Source: Pseudomonadota bacterium
Lineage (GTDB): Bacteria > Pseudomonadota > Alphaproteobacteria > Sphingomonadales > Sphingomonadaceae
Direction: 5' to 3'
DNA length: 64,000 nucleotides
NCBI GenBank assembly: GCA_029779535.1
Contig: JAKPAG010000098.1
Span: forward strand, 110,993-174,992
Shown one piece after another: positions 55,589-64,000 of the stretch; the stretch's first letter is position 1; each line of letters begins with the position of its first letter. The notes below the pieces were generated by a model. It did not search any database, was not told the origin of the DNA, and saw only the letters and a list, made by a program, of their open reading frames with translations. Made by a program: the position numbers and the translations under genes.

Positions 55589-56068
55589 TCAGTTGCCGTT
55601 GAAGCTGGTGATATCGACCGGCGCGATGCCTTCGGCCGCGCAGTAATCGGAATAGCGCTTGAGCATCGATTTCCAGTTTTCAACCGCAAGAATGTTGTCG
55701 TTTTCGTCCAGTACGTTCCAGTCGCCAACCACGATGTTGAGCGTGATCACATCCTCGCCGGGTTCGGCCACCGGAGTGTGGACAGACGCGGCGGTTTCAT
55801 AGACGAAGCTGCCCGGCTTCGCGATCCAGTCATGTTCCTTGTACCGCCAGCAGCCCTGCACGGTATAGACGTGGACGGTTCCGGCGTGGTGGTGCTTGGG
55901 CAGCTCCATTCCGGCTGGCGTGCGCAGCAGTGAGGTCCATTCGCCGTTGATCGGGTTCAGCTTGATCAGCTTGATGTGGATCTGGTCCGAATAGGGCAGG
56001 AATGGCACCCACGGCAGGTCTTCAACCTCAATGTAGGCGGTGCCAATGGTGTCGGAATAGAAAGTCAT
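55589..56068 (-). CDS. Cupin, 2,4'-dihydroxyacetophenone dioxygenase-like
   Basis: LLRTPAGMELPKHHHAGTVHVYTVQGCWRYKEHDWIAKPGSFVYETAASVHT. Confidence 0.8.
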   Translation of the reverse strand: MTFYSDTIGTAYIEVEDLPWVPFLPYSDQIHIKLIKLNPINGEWTSLLRTPAGMELPKHHHAGTVHVYTVQGCWRYKEHDWIAKPGSFVYETAASVHTPVAEPGEDVITLNIVVGDWNVLDENDNILAVENWKSMLKRYSDYCAAEGIAPVDITSFNGN

Positions 56069-56104
56069 GCCTGGCTCTCCTCAGAGTGTTTCTTGTCTTG
56101 GTAG

Positions 56105-56953
56105 TCAGAACGGGCGATCGCCCATGATGGTCGCGCGGTTCATCCGGCGAATGCACGGCGGGTAGTCCATCACCGCGTAGTGCTGGGTGCAGCGGTTATC
56201 CCAGATCGCCACCGATCCGGGCGTCCAGCGCCAGCGCAACTGATATTCAGGAATGTTCGTCTGCGAGAGCAGGTAGTTCATCAGGTCGTTTCGGCCCGGC
56301 GATGCATCCTGACCGAAACGGACCCGCTTGGCCGTGTGATGATTGGTGAAATGCGTGGCAAAAGCGCCCAGCATCAGCGATTTTCGGCCAGTCACGGGGT
56401 GGGTGCGCACGACCGGGTGTTCCGGGTCAGGGAATCGATCCTTCATCGCCAGCCGCTCATCGATCGGCTTGGCAGCCATGAACACGGACTCCATACTGTG
56501 CCGGGCGCGCAGATCTGCAATGTCGTCCTTGATGTAGTCAGGCAGGCGATCGTAGGCGAGTTCCATATTGGCCCACATCGTGTCGCCGCCGACTGGCGGG
56601 CATTCGACACAGCGCAGCACCGCGCCCATCGGCGGAATTTCACGCCAGGTGGCATCGTGATGCCAGCTGTTTTCATAGCGTTCAGGCGGGCTTTCGGGCG
56701 ATTTCCAGATGTGGATGATCCCCGGCTCGCCATCGGCGCTGTTCGCCAGCGGGTGATCTTCCAGTTCACCGAACAGGCGCGCCACACCGGCGTGCTGGGC
56801 GTCGGTCATGTCCTGATCGCGGAAGAACAGCACCTTGTGCTTGAGCAGCAACTCATTCAGCTCACCGGCCATGTCGTCATTGGTGGCGGCTTCGGACAGG
56901 CGAATGTCACTGATCTGCGCGCCCAGCGCGCACGTTAGCAATTCAACTTTCAT
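56105..56953 (-). CDS. TauD/TfdA-family dioxygenase
   Basis: ENSWHHDATWREIPPMGAVLRCVECPPVGGDTMWANME; IWDNRCTQHYAVMDY. Confidence 0.92.
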   Translation of the reverse strand: MKVELLTCALGAQISDIRLSEAATNDDMAGELNELLLKHKVLFFRDQDMTDAQHAGVARLFGELEDHPLANSADGEPGIIHIWKSPESPPERYENSWHHDATWREIPPMGAVLRCVECPPVGGDTMWANMELAYDRLPDYIKDDIADLRARHSMESVFMAAKPIDERLAMKDRFPDPEHPVVRTHPVTGRKSLMLGAFATHFTNHHTAKRVRFGQDASPGRNDLMNYLLSQTNIPEYQLRWRWTPGSVAIWDNRCTQHYAVMDYPPCIRRMNRATIMGDRPF

Positions 56954-56971
56954 GCGGGTTCTCCTTGGGAA

Positions 56972-58217
56972 TCAGTGGGGGGAAATTTGGGTGGGGTGCC
57001 GGACTGCGCGCCAGACCATCACCAGTCCGGCAAAGCTGGTCAGGTCCGCGCCCAGCAGGGGGATGGTCCAGCTGGCAGCCGATCCGCTCTCGGCCAGCCG
57101 CTGGCTGACCATGCCGATCGCCAGCGCCAGGCCGCCGATCATCAGGAAGTTCAGCGCCAGCATGTTGATGCCGGTGGAAGTGGCCTTGAGGTGAACCGGC
57201 AGTTCCTGTTCGATCACCGAGAACAACGGCCCATAGATCATGGTCATGAACAGGATCGAGGCGGCCATCCCGGCCAGGAACAGTGGGCTACCGCCCGGCA
57301 TCAGGCGATAGGCGAGGATCAATGGCACCAGCAGGCACAACGTGATCAGGCTGCTGCGCGCGCGGTCCGTGCCGAAACGGCGGTGCGCCCAGTCGGCCAG
57401 CAGGCCTGCTCCCAGCGCACCGGCCAGGCCGAACACGATGAACATCAGCCCGTACAGGCGGTTGGCATCGGCCTTGGGCAGCCCCTTGTCGTCCTGCAGC
57501 CACAACTGTACGAACGGGCTGGTCGCGACATGGGCGTGGAGGAATACCAGCCCCAGCGAGGCCCAGCGCAGGCGCGGATTGGCGCGGAACAGTCCCCACC
57601 ATTCGCCGATCTGGCCTCCCATCGACGACAACTGTTCGCGCGGCACGCGCGCGTCCTGCACCCGCGATACAGCGAACGTCGCCAGCACGTCAATGGCCGC
57701 CATCAGCAGGAAACACCCACGCCAGCCCAGCGCCGGGCCAAGCGTTCCGGCGATCAGGAAGCTGCCCCCGATCCCCAGCGGGATCCCGGCAAAGAACAGT
57801 CCGATGGCTGCAGCCTTGTGGCGGTCGGTCGTGCGGGCCAGGATGATGTTGGTCGCGGTTGGCACCAGGGTTGCCTCGTCCGCTGCCACGAACGGGCGCG
57901 CCACCAGCATGGTCCAGAGCCCCCGGCGCCAGTCCGGCCAGTCCGGTGAACAGGCTCCACACGCCCGCCCCGGCGGTAAGCACCGGGACTCGCCCGATCC
58001 GGTCGGCCAGCAGCCCGGCCGCCAGCGCGGTCACCGCATAGACACTGCTGAAAGCCAGGCCGGCAATCAGCGCGAACTGGCTGCGTGACAGCGACAGGTC
58101 GTGCATGATCTCGCTGGCAAAGCCTGCCACAAGTTGGCGATCGACCTGATTGATGACGTGCAGCAACAGGAAGAACAGCAGCAGCCGCAGCGACAGGCGT
58201 TCCGGTTGGGCGGTCAT
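56972..58217 (-). pseudogene. MFS transporter with a 1-bp frameshift at a homopolymer
   Basis: N-terminal half in the 57690-58298 frame, C-terminal half in the 56972-57910 frame; removing one base of the C5 run at 57920-57924 gives one 414-aa MFS ORF. Confidence 0.85.
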
Positions 58218-58398
58218 GAGCGGCCTTGCCTCGCCCCGATGGGGCCAGCAGGCAGACGCCGGACAGGTCTGGCAAAGCAAGCCAGAGGCATCACACATTC
58301 TCCCGGAATTCTTGTTGTTAGCGCCAATCTAGGCGCTGGCGCATTCGGAGTGGCTATCATTTCGTGACAGTTGATAGATAGTATGCGACATATGGGTA

Positions 58399-59409
58399 AT
58401 GCTCATTGCGACACAGGTGCGCGCCACCGCGCTGCTTGATTTGCCGGCTGTGGCGCTGGAGGCGGGGATCGATCCCTATGGCTCCTTGCGCGATGCGCAG
58501 ATCGACCCGGCCATGCTAAACCGGCCAGATCTCACCTTCCCCGCCGAACGCGTGGCCTGGCTGCTCGACGGCATGGCAGAGCGCCACGCTCTCCCCGACC
58601 TTGGCATCCGCATCGCCATGCGCCGCCGCCTCGCCAACATCGGAGTGGCGGGACTGGTGCTGGCCCAGCAGGCCACCGTGCGCGATGCGCTGGCGATGGT
58701 CGAACGATACCGCCATCTGATGAGCGATTCGCTCAGCCTGCATATCGAAGAGCAAGCGGGCCGCGCCGTCGCCATGCTCGGGCTGGCCATCCCGGGGTCA
58801 GCCCCGCAGCGCCAGTCGCGCGAGCTGGGCCTTGCCGCCTTCGTCCATCTGTTCCGTCTGTTGCTGGGGGAAAGCTGGTGTCCCGATAGCGTCCACTTCA
58901 CCCACGCCGCCCCGCGCAAGACCACGCAGCATCGCCGCTTCTTTGGGTGCCCGGTGCAGTTTGGAAGCCCGTTCGACGGGTTTGAGTTCGATGGGGAAGT
59001 GCTGGACCGGACCAAGCCTGGGGCCGATGCCGCGCTTTCCGCCTATGCGGCCAGCCTGCTCGATGGGCTTGGCGCCCAAACATCTGGAGCGGCGACCGGG
59101 ATCGTCACACGGTTGATCCACACGCTCTTGCCGATGGGGCGGGCTTCGATCGCCAACGTCGCGCGCGCGATGGGTCGTAATGTGCGCACCCTGCAAAGGG
59201 AACTGGCAGCGGAAGGCGCAGAGTTCAGCGTGCTCGTTGCCGATATCAGGGCCGACCTTGCTGTCACGTATCTCAGAGATGCGGTAGTCCCGGTCAAAGC
59301 GATTGCTGAACGCCTGGGCTATTCTTCGTCCACCGCGTTCATCCGTTTTTTTCGCTGCCGGTTTGGATCTCCTCCCGGCACCTGGCGGCTCAACGTGATG
59401 TCCGAGTAG
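58399..59409 (+). CDS. AraC-family regulator
   Basis: ASIANVARAMGRNVRTLQRELAAEGAEFSVL...VPVKAIAERLGYSSSTAFIRFFRCRFGSPPGTWR. Confidence 0.92.
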   Translation: MLIATQVRATALLDLPAVALEAGIDPYGSLRDAQIDPAMLNRPDLTFPAERVAWLLDGMAERHALPDLGIRIAMRRRLANIGVAGLVLAQQATVRDALAMVERYRHLMSDSLSLHIEEQAGRAVAMLGLAIPGSAPQRQSRELGLAAFVHLFRLLLGESWCPDSVHFTHAAPRKTTQHRRFFGCPVQFGSPFDGFEFDGEVLDRTKPGADAALSAYAASLLDGLGAQTSGAATGIVTRLIHTLLPMGRASIANVARAMGRNVRTLQRELAAEGAEFSVLVADIRADLAVTYLRDAVVPVKAIAERLGYSSSTAFIRFFRCRFGSPPGTWRLNVMSE

Positions 59410-59494
59410 CCTGGCTCGAAGAGAGCTGTAGCAGCCAGCCCTGCCTGACCCTCGGGAAGTTGGACCAGCTCTCGCCTGAAGAACTGAGACGGGA

Positions 59495-59653
59495 ATGGCC
59501 AAGCTACTCAAACTGAGTTGGCTCAGCCCGACAATCGTCGAAGCCATCAGCGACGGCTTTCAGCCGAAGAGCATCACTCGCACCCGCCTGCTCGAGACCG
59601 AACTGCCGTTGGCCTGGGATGCACAGGATGCTTTGCTCGGCTTCGCCGCCTGA
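59495..59653 (+). pseudogene. Serine recombinase C-terminal remnant
   Basis: MAKLLKLSWLSPTIVEAISDGFQPKSITRTRLLETELPLAWDAQDALLGFAA resembles the C-terminal tail of recombinase-family proteins; no catalytic domain upstream. Confidence 0.6.
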
Positions 59654-59864
59654 GTCTCACGGAAACCATCATCACCGCCGCATCCCCCACATGGGCGAGC
59701 AAGTCACGGACAAAGAATTGCGCGCAGTGGGTCCTCAAAATCGGCAGGAACCGAGCGTCTCTCGCCCACGTGCAAATGATCATGCCGCTAAACCGCGCGG
59801 AACTGCGGCATTCCACCGGCGCGGGACGCCCGGAGGCGAAAATCAGTGTTTGCTTCTGACTGAT

Positions 59865-59951
59865 TGGTGCGGTCGAGAAGACTCGAACTTCCACGGGCTT
59901 TCGCCCACAACGACCTCAACGTTGCGCGTCTACCAGTTCCGCCACGACCGC
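59865..59951 (-). tRNA. tRNA-Leu(GAG)
   Basis: GCGGTCGTGGCGGAACTGGTAGACGCGC...anticodon loop TTGAGGT, long variable arm, GTTCGAGTC T-loop, encoded CCA. Confidence 0.93.
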
Positions 59952-60120
59952 TAAATCATCAGGACGGCGAAATCGCTGGGATTCGGGCCGCCCCGGGGGG
60001 GGTAGGAGCGCGCCCTTAGCAAAGGGGCGGGGGGGCTGCAAGCGTTCTAACCGCATTTCGCCGCTGTATAAGCGTTTGCGCGGATTGCGCCGCCGCGCGA
60101 ACGGGCCTTTACCCTGCGGA

Positions 60121-60354
60121 ATGTTGGCTGCGTTGGCTCTTTGCGGCGCGATCGGCAGTCCCGCCGCCGCAATGCCCCCGGTGGTCGCCCCCGCCGGGAT
60201 CGACCCCGCGCGGCAAGGGGGCGCGCGGATCGCGGCAATTGCTACGGTCGTGATCCTTGAACCGGTGACCAATGCCGCGCAGAAAAACAGCCCCGGCCCC
60301 TTGCGCGTGGTCAGCCAGACCCGCGACGGGCGGCACTTCATCGAATATCAATAA
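60121..60354 (+). CDS. Small hypothetical secreted protein
   Basis: MLAALALCGAIGSPAAAMPPVVAPAGIDPARQGG...; signal-like N-terminus. Confidence 0.5.
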   Translation: MLAALALCGAIGSPAAAMPPVVAPAGIDPARQGGARIAAIATVVILEPVTNAAQKNSPGPLRVVSQTRDGRHFIEYQ

Positions 60355-60364
60355 GACAGCGGCG

Positions 60365-61345
60365 TCAGCCGGGCTTCCAGCCGAATTCGGCCTTCACCCC
60401 GCTCTTGGGCACGGGCACCAAGGCTTCATAGATCGCGACGTTTTCGCCCGGCGCCAAGACGCGCTTGGCCGGGCGCAGTTCGGCGCGGTGGACGATCCGG
60501 CCGCGCGCATCGCGCAGCACCACCAGGATAGCGGGCACACTGCGCTGGCTTTGCGAAATGTTGGTGACCGAGCCGTTGATCCCGAAGAACCAGGTGCCGT
60601 TGGCGAGCTGGCGGCGATCCTGACGCTTTTCCGGGAAATCGAGCTTCAGGCCGGGCTGGTCTTCGGCAAAGACCGGCTTGGCGAACGGCATCCAGTCCGG
60701 CAGCCCGTACCAGGCGGTGGCGCCAACCGCGCCCAGGGCAACCACCGCGAACAGCAGGGCAGCAATGGTCCACATCCTGGCGGGATTGCGGCGGGGGCGG
60801 AACGGGGGCTCATAGTCGAAAGTCGACGGTGCCTGATCGTAATCCGCGCCATAGGCCGGATCGGCCTCGATCGGCACTGGCGGCAGATCCTCGTCGCCGC
60901 GCAGCGGCGGCGGCGGGATCGGCACGCTGTCGACCTCGGCGTACTCATCCTCGGTCCGGGCGAAGGAAACGGGCGGCGGTGCGGCCGGCTCGGCTTTCTC
61001 CGGCTCAGCGAACGAGACGGGCGGAGCGACGGCGATCCCGGCGTCATCCGGGACCGCGTCCACCCGCGGGGGAGGGGGCGGTGCTTCGGCCGGGGCCTGC
61101 TCAACCGGCGGCGCCTGATCGACCGGCGCGGCCTGGCGATCGGGGGCCTGGCGCGGTTCCGGCTGGGGTTGCGGCGCCACTGCGGGCGCTGCCGCCGGTG
61201 GCGGCGCGGCCCGGGGTTCGATCCGCGGACCTTCCTGGAACCAGCTGTGGCGGCACTTGGCGCAGCGCACGGTGCGGCCGTCCACGCCGACGGCGCTGTC
61301 CGGCACGACATAGCGGGTGGCGCAAGCTGGGCAGGCGATGATCAT
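60365..61345 (-). CDS. Zinc-ribbon (MJ0042-type) / DUF3426 membrane protein
   Basis: MIIACPACATRYVVPDSAVGVDGRTVRCAKCRHSWFQEGP; TM; C-terminal GTWFFGINGSVTNISQSQRSVPAILVVLRD. Confidence 0.85.
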   Translation of the reverse strand: MIIACPACATRYVVPDSAVGVDGRTVRCAKCRHSWFQEGPRIEPRAAPPPAAAPAVAPQPQPEPRQAPDRQAAPVDQAPPVEQAPAEAPPPPPRVDAVPDDAGIAVAPPVSFAEPEKAEPAAPPPVSFARTEDEYAEVDSVPIPPPPLRGDEDLPPVPIEADPAYGADYDQAPSTFDYEPPFRPRRNPARMWTIAALLFAVVALGAVGATAWYGLPDWMPFAKPVFAEDQPGLKLDFPEKRQDRRQLANGTWFFGINGSVTNISQSQRSVPAILVVLRDARGRIVHRAELRPAKRVLAPGENVAIYEALVPVPKSGVKAEFGWKPG

Positions 61346-61485
61346 GATCGCACCGTTAATCATGTTGTGCGCCGCGGCAATAGCCCGACCCGTCGACGGC
61401 CGCGTGGAGAGGCTTTTTTCCACATGGATTGGCCGCTATAGCCCCGCAACGCACATTTGCCGCTGACTGGACCCTGCACCCGCCC

Positions 61486-62214
61486 ATGACCAAGACTGCC
61501 GCCGGGGAAATCGTCCAGTTCGACAACGTCGGCCTGCGTTACGGCACCGACCGCGAGGTGTTGAGCGACGTGTCCTTCACGCTCTATCCCGGCAGCTTCT
61601 ATTTCCTGACCGGCGCCAGCGGTGCGGGCAAGACCTCGCTGCTCAAGCTGCTCTACCTCGCCCAGCGCCCCTCGCGCGGGGCAATCCGCATGTTCGGGAC
61701 CGATGCGATCACGCTGCCGCGCGAACGCCTGCCGATGCTGCGCCGCCGCCTGGGGGTGGTGTTCCAGGACTTCCGGCTGGTGCCGCACCTGTCCGCCTAT
61801 GACAACGTTGCCCTGCCGCTGCGCGTGGCCGGGGTGACCGAGCGGGAACTGGCCAAGCCGGTGGCCGACATGCTGGAATGGGTTGGCCTGGCTGACCGGA
61901 TGCATGCCCAGCCTGCCCAGCTGTCAGGCGGCGAACAGCAGCGCGTGGCGATTGCCCGCGCGGTGATCGGCCGGCCGGAAATGCTGGTTGCTGACGAGCC
62001 GACCGGCAACGTCGATCCGGACATGGCGATCAAGTTGCTGCGATTGTTCGAAGCGATGAACCGCCTGGGCACGACCGTAGTGGTGGCCACCCACGACGTC
62101 CACCTGCTCAAGAAGGTGCCGGATTCGCTGATCATGCGGCTCGACAAGGGGCGGCTCAGCGATCCGACCGGGGCGCTGCGCTATCCGCCGCGTCCGCACG
62201 TGGCGAGGGGGTGA
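61486..62214 (+). CDS. ftsE: Cell division ATP-binding protein FtsE
   Basis: [49 protein letters not shown]...[15 protein letters not shown]; followed by ftsX. Confidence 0.95.
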   Translation: MTKTAAGEIVQFDNVGLRYGTDREVLSDVSFTLYPGSFYFLTGASGAGKTSLLKLLYLAQRPSRGAIRMFGTDAITLPRERLPMLRRRLGVVFQDFRLVPHLSAYDNVALPLRVAGVTERELAKPVADMLEWVGLADRMHAQPAQLSGGEQQRVAIARAVIGRPEMLVADEPTGNVDPDMAIKLLRLFEAMNRLGTTVVVATHDVHLLKKVPDSLIMRLDKGRLSDPTGALRYPPRPHVARG

Positions 62215-63158
62215 GCGCCATGCGTCTGTTCTCATCGCAATCGGAAGGTTCCTTTGCCCAGCGCTGGCGCAGCCTGACCGGGCAGGGCGGCAGCGAGTTG
62301 ATCCCGCAGGCGCGCCTTTCGGGGCCGACGCCGTGGGTGATCGCGATCATGGTGGCGCTGACGGTGATTGCCGCGGCGGCCGGGCTGTCGTTCAGCAACA
62401 CGGCGCGCAGCGCTTCGGACGAGCTGGCGGGCGGCGTGACCGTGCAGGTAATCGAAGCCAATCCCGAGCTGCGCGCCCGCCAGGCCGAGGCTGCGGCCCA
62501 GCGCCTGCGACAGACCCCTGGCGTGACCGAGGCCCACGTGGTTGCCCCGGACGAGGTGCAGCGCCTGATCGAACCGTGGCTGGGCGCGCGCGTCGACGGG
62601 GACGATGCGATCCCGGTGCCGGCGCTGGTCGATGCGCGGCTGCGCGACCCGGTCGATGCCGAAGTGCTGGGCGCGCTGCGCCGCTCGGTGCGCGAAGTTG
62701 CGCCGTCGGCCCGGGTCGATGCGCAGTCAAGCTGGCTGAAGCCCGTGTTCGGCGCGATCGATTCGCTGCAATGGCTGTCGCTCGCTTTGGTTGGCCTGCT
62801 CGCCTTCGCCATGTCGGCGGCGGTGCTGCTGGCGGTGCGCACGGCGCTGGGCGCGAACCGCGACACGATCGAGATCGTTCACCTGCTGGGCGGCACCGAC
62901 GTGCAGATCGCCCGGATCTTCCAGCGCTCGATCGGGTTCGAGGCGGTTGGCGGCGGGGCGCTGGGGCTGGGGCTGGGCACGGTCGTGGTGCTGTTCCTGG
63001 GGCAGCGGTTCGCGGATCTTGGCGCCGGGCTGGTGAATAGCGGTGCGCTGGGCTGGCTTGACTGGGTGCTGCTGGCGCTGGTCCCGCTGGCCGGGGTTGC
63101 GCTGGCGATGATCACGGCGCGGATCACGGTGCTACGCACCCTGCGGCGAATGCTGTAG
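62211..63158 (+). CDS. ftsX: Cell division protein FtsX
   Basis: Four-TM topology, large extracytoplasmic loop, overlaps ftsE stop by GTGA. Confidence 0.9.
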   Translation: MSAMRLFSSQSEGSFAQRWRSLTGQGGSELIPQARLSGPTPWVIAIMVALTVIAAAAGLSFSNTARSASDELAGGVTVQVIEANPELRARQAEAAAQRLRQTPGVTEAHVVAPDEVQRLIEPWLGARVDGDDAIPVPALVDARLRDPVDAEVLGALRRSVREVAPSARVDAQSSWLKPVFGAIDSLQWLSLALVGLLAFAMSAAVLLAVRTALGANRDTIEIVHLLGGTDVQIARIFQRSIGFEAVGGGALGLGLGTVVVLFLGQRFADLGAGLVNSGALGWLDWVLLALVPLAGVALAMITARITVLRTLRRML

Positions 63159-63162
63159 CGCC

Positions 63163-63693
63163 GTGCTGCGCCGGGTCGCCGCCATTATCCTGATCGCCTG
63201 GGCGCTGGGCTTCGTCTGGTTTTCCATGGCGCTGCCCCAGCCTGCGGGCGAGCAGCGGACCGATGCTGTGGTGGTGCTGACCGGCGGGACCGGGCGCGTG
63301 GTGCGCGGGGTCCAGGTGCTGCGCGAAGGTTATGCCGAACGCCTGTTCGTCTCGGGTGTGGGCAAGCAGGTCAAGCCGCACGAATTCGCCCTGGAATACA
63401 AGGTTCGTTCCGCGCTGATGGCCTGCTGTGTGACCCTGGGGTTCCAGGCGGTCGACACCCGGTCGAACGGGCTGGAAACCGGTGCCTGGGTGCGCGCGCA
63501 GGAGGTGCGCTCGCTGCGCCTGGTGACGAATGACTGGCATATGCGCCGCGCAGTGCTGGAATTGCGGCGCCATTTGCCCCAGGGGGTCGAGGTGGTGGAA
63601 GATGCGGTGCCGACCCAGCCGAGCTGGCGCACTCTGTTTACCGAATATCACAAATTGCTGGCCCGGCGGATTGCCGGGCTGTGGGGAGGCTGA
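63163..63693 (+). CDS. YdcF/SanA-like DUF218 protein
   Basis: TDAVVVLTGGTGRVVRGVQVLREGYAERLFVSGVG...LRLVTNDWHMRRAVLELRR. Confidence 0.85.
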   Translation: MLRRVAAIILIAWALGFVWFSMALPQPAGEQRTDAVVVLTGGTGRVVRGVQVLREGYAERLFVSGVGKQVKPHEFALEYKVRSALMACCVTLGFQAVDTRSNGLETGAWVRAQEVRSLRLVTNDWHMRRAVLELRRHLPQGVEVVEDAVPTQPSWRTLFTEYHKLLARRIAGLWGG

Positions 63694-63698
63694 CCCTC

Positions 63699-64000
63699 GT
63701 GCTGTTGCTGCGCAACCTGGTGTTCTATCCGGTCTTCTACATCGGTTCGATCTGGCACGTGGTCGGATCGGTGCTGCTGGTGTCTTTGGGTTCGCGGCGG
63801 CACTTCCAGAAGCTGGTCGGCGACTGGGCGCGCTGGCACCGCTGGTGCGCGCGGACGATCCTGGGAATCAAGCTCAGGATCGAAGGCGAAATGCCTGATG
63901 GACAAGTGCTTTATGCCATCAAGCACGAAAGCTTCTACGAAGCGATCGACATGCCCGGCCTGTTCCATCTGCCGTCGGTCTTTGCCAAGGCGGAACTGAT
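63699..64000 (+). CDS. plsC: 1-acyl-sn-glycerol-3-phosphate acyltransferase, 3' truncated by window edge
   Basis: Open frame from GTG 63699: MLLLRNLVFYPVFYIGSIWHVV...LYAIKHESFYEAIDMPGLF; not in the ORF track because no stop lies in the window. Confidence 0.8.
   Translation, partial: MLLLRNLVFYPVFYIGSIWHVVGSVLLVSLGSRRHFQKLVGDWARWHRWCARTILGIKLRIEGEMPDGQVLYAIKHESFYEAIDMPGLFHLPSVFAKAEL

Noticed and set aside
58354-58377. CTATCA-N12-TGATAG inverted repeat upstream of the AraC gene
   Set aside because: Arms only 6 bp; compatible with chance, so not claimed as an operator.
59619-59954. Plus-strand ORF ending GREDSNFHGLSPTTTSTLRVYQFRHDR
   Set aside because: The tail is a translation of the reverse complement of tRNA-Leu, a common misannotation.
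1-64000. Prophage, intact transposon or rRNA operon
   Set aside because: No phage structural genes, complete transposase/terminal repeats or rRNA sequence recognised; only the recombinase tail at 59495-59653.

Overview
GC-rich alphaproteobacterial chromosome segment, sphingomonad-like by gene content (many TonB-dependent receptors, DUF3426 zinc-ribbon protein next to ftsEX, recombinase tail typical of the group). Layout: (1) 1-3.9 kb, end of a surface-polysaccharide glycosyltransferase/acyltransferase cluster; (2) 3.9-7.9 kb, housekeeping genes (3-hydroxybutyryl-CoA dehydrogenase, PduO-type cobalamin adenosyltransferase, HIG1-like, GluQ-RS, HNH); (3) 7.9-18.95 kb, an unusual co-directional minus-strand operon: Ser/Thr kinase with a Cys-rich C-terminus, two paralogous ~650-aa Ala-rich proteins each with about 20 copies of a 14-aa repeat, an FHA protein with a possible J-like N-terminus, a coiled-coil membrane protein, a PP2C phosphatase, an Hsp70-like ATPase and a secreted protein, with no T6SS structural genes; this is the best candidate for an undescribed system; (4) 19-38.7 kb, a catabolic island (TonB receptors, MpaB-like oxygenase, ferredoxin/P450, dehydrogenases, esterase, Baeyer-Villiger-type monooxygenase, TetR) with a recurring 18-bp operator-like palindrome TGTAAGT-N4-ACTTACA at four promoters; (5) 38.7-45.2 kb, a phoD/TonB receptor unit divergent from ppk1 with Pho-box-like 11-bp-period repeats between them; (6) 45.2-54.1 kb, a D-amino-acid/gamma-glutamyl scavenging module; (7) 54.1-59.4 kb, an aryl-ketone-like catabolic module with two decaying genes; (8) tRNA-Leu(GAG) next to a recombinase C-terminal remnant; (9) 60-64 kb, DUF3426, ftsEX, DUF218 and plsC. 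All calls are from reading sequence and translations; no database search was run.
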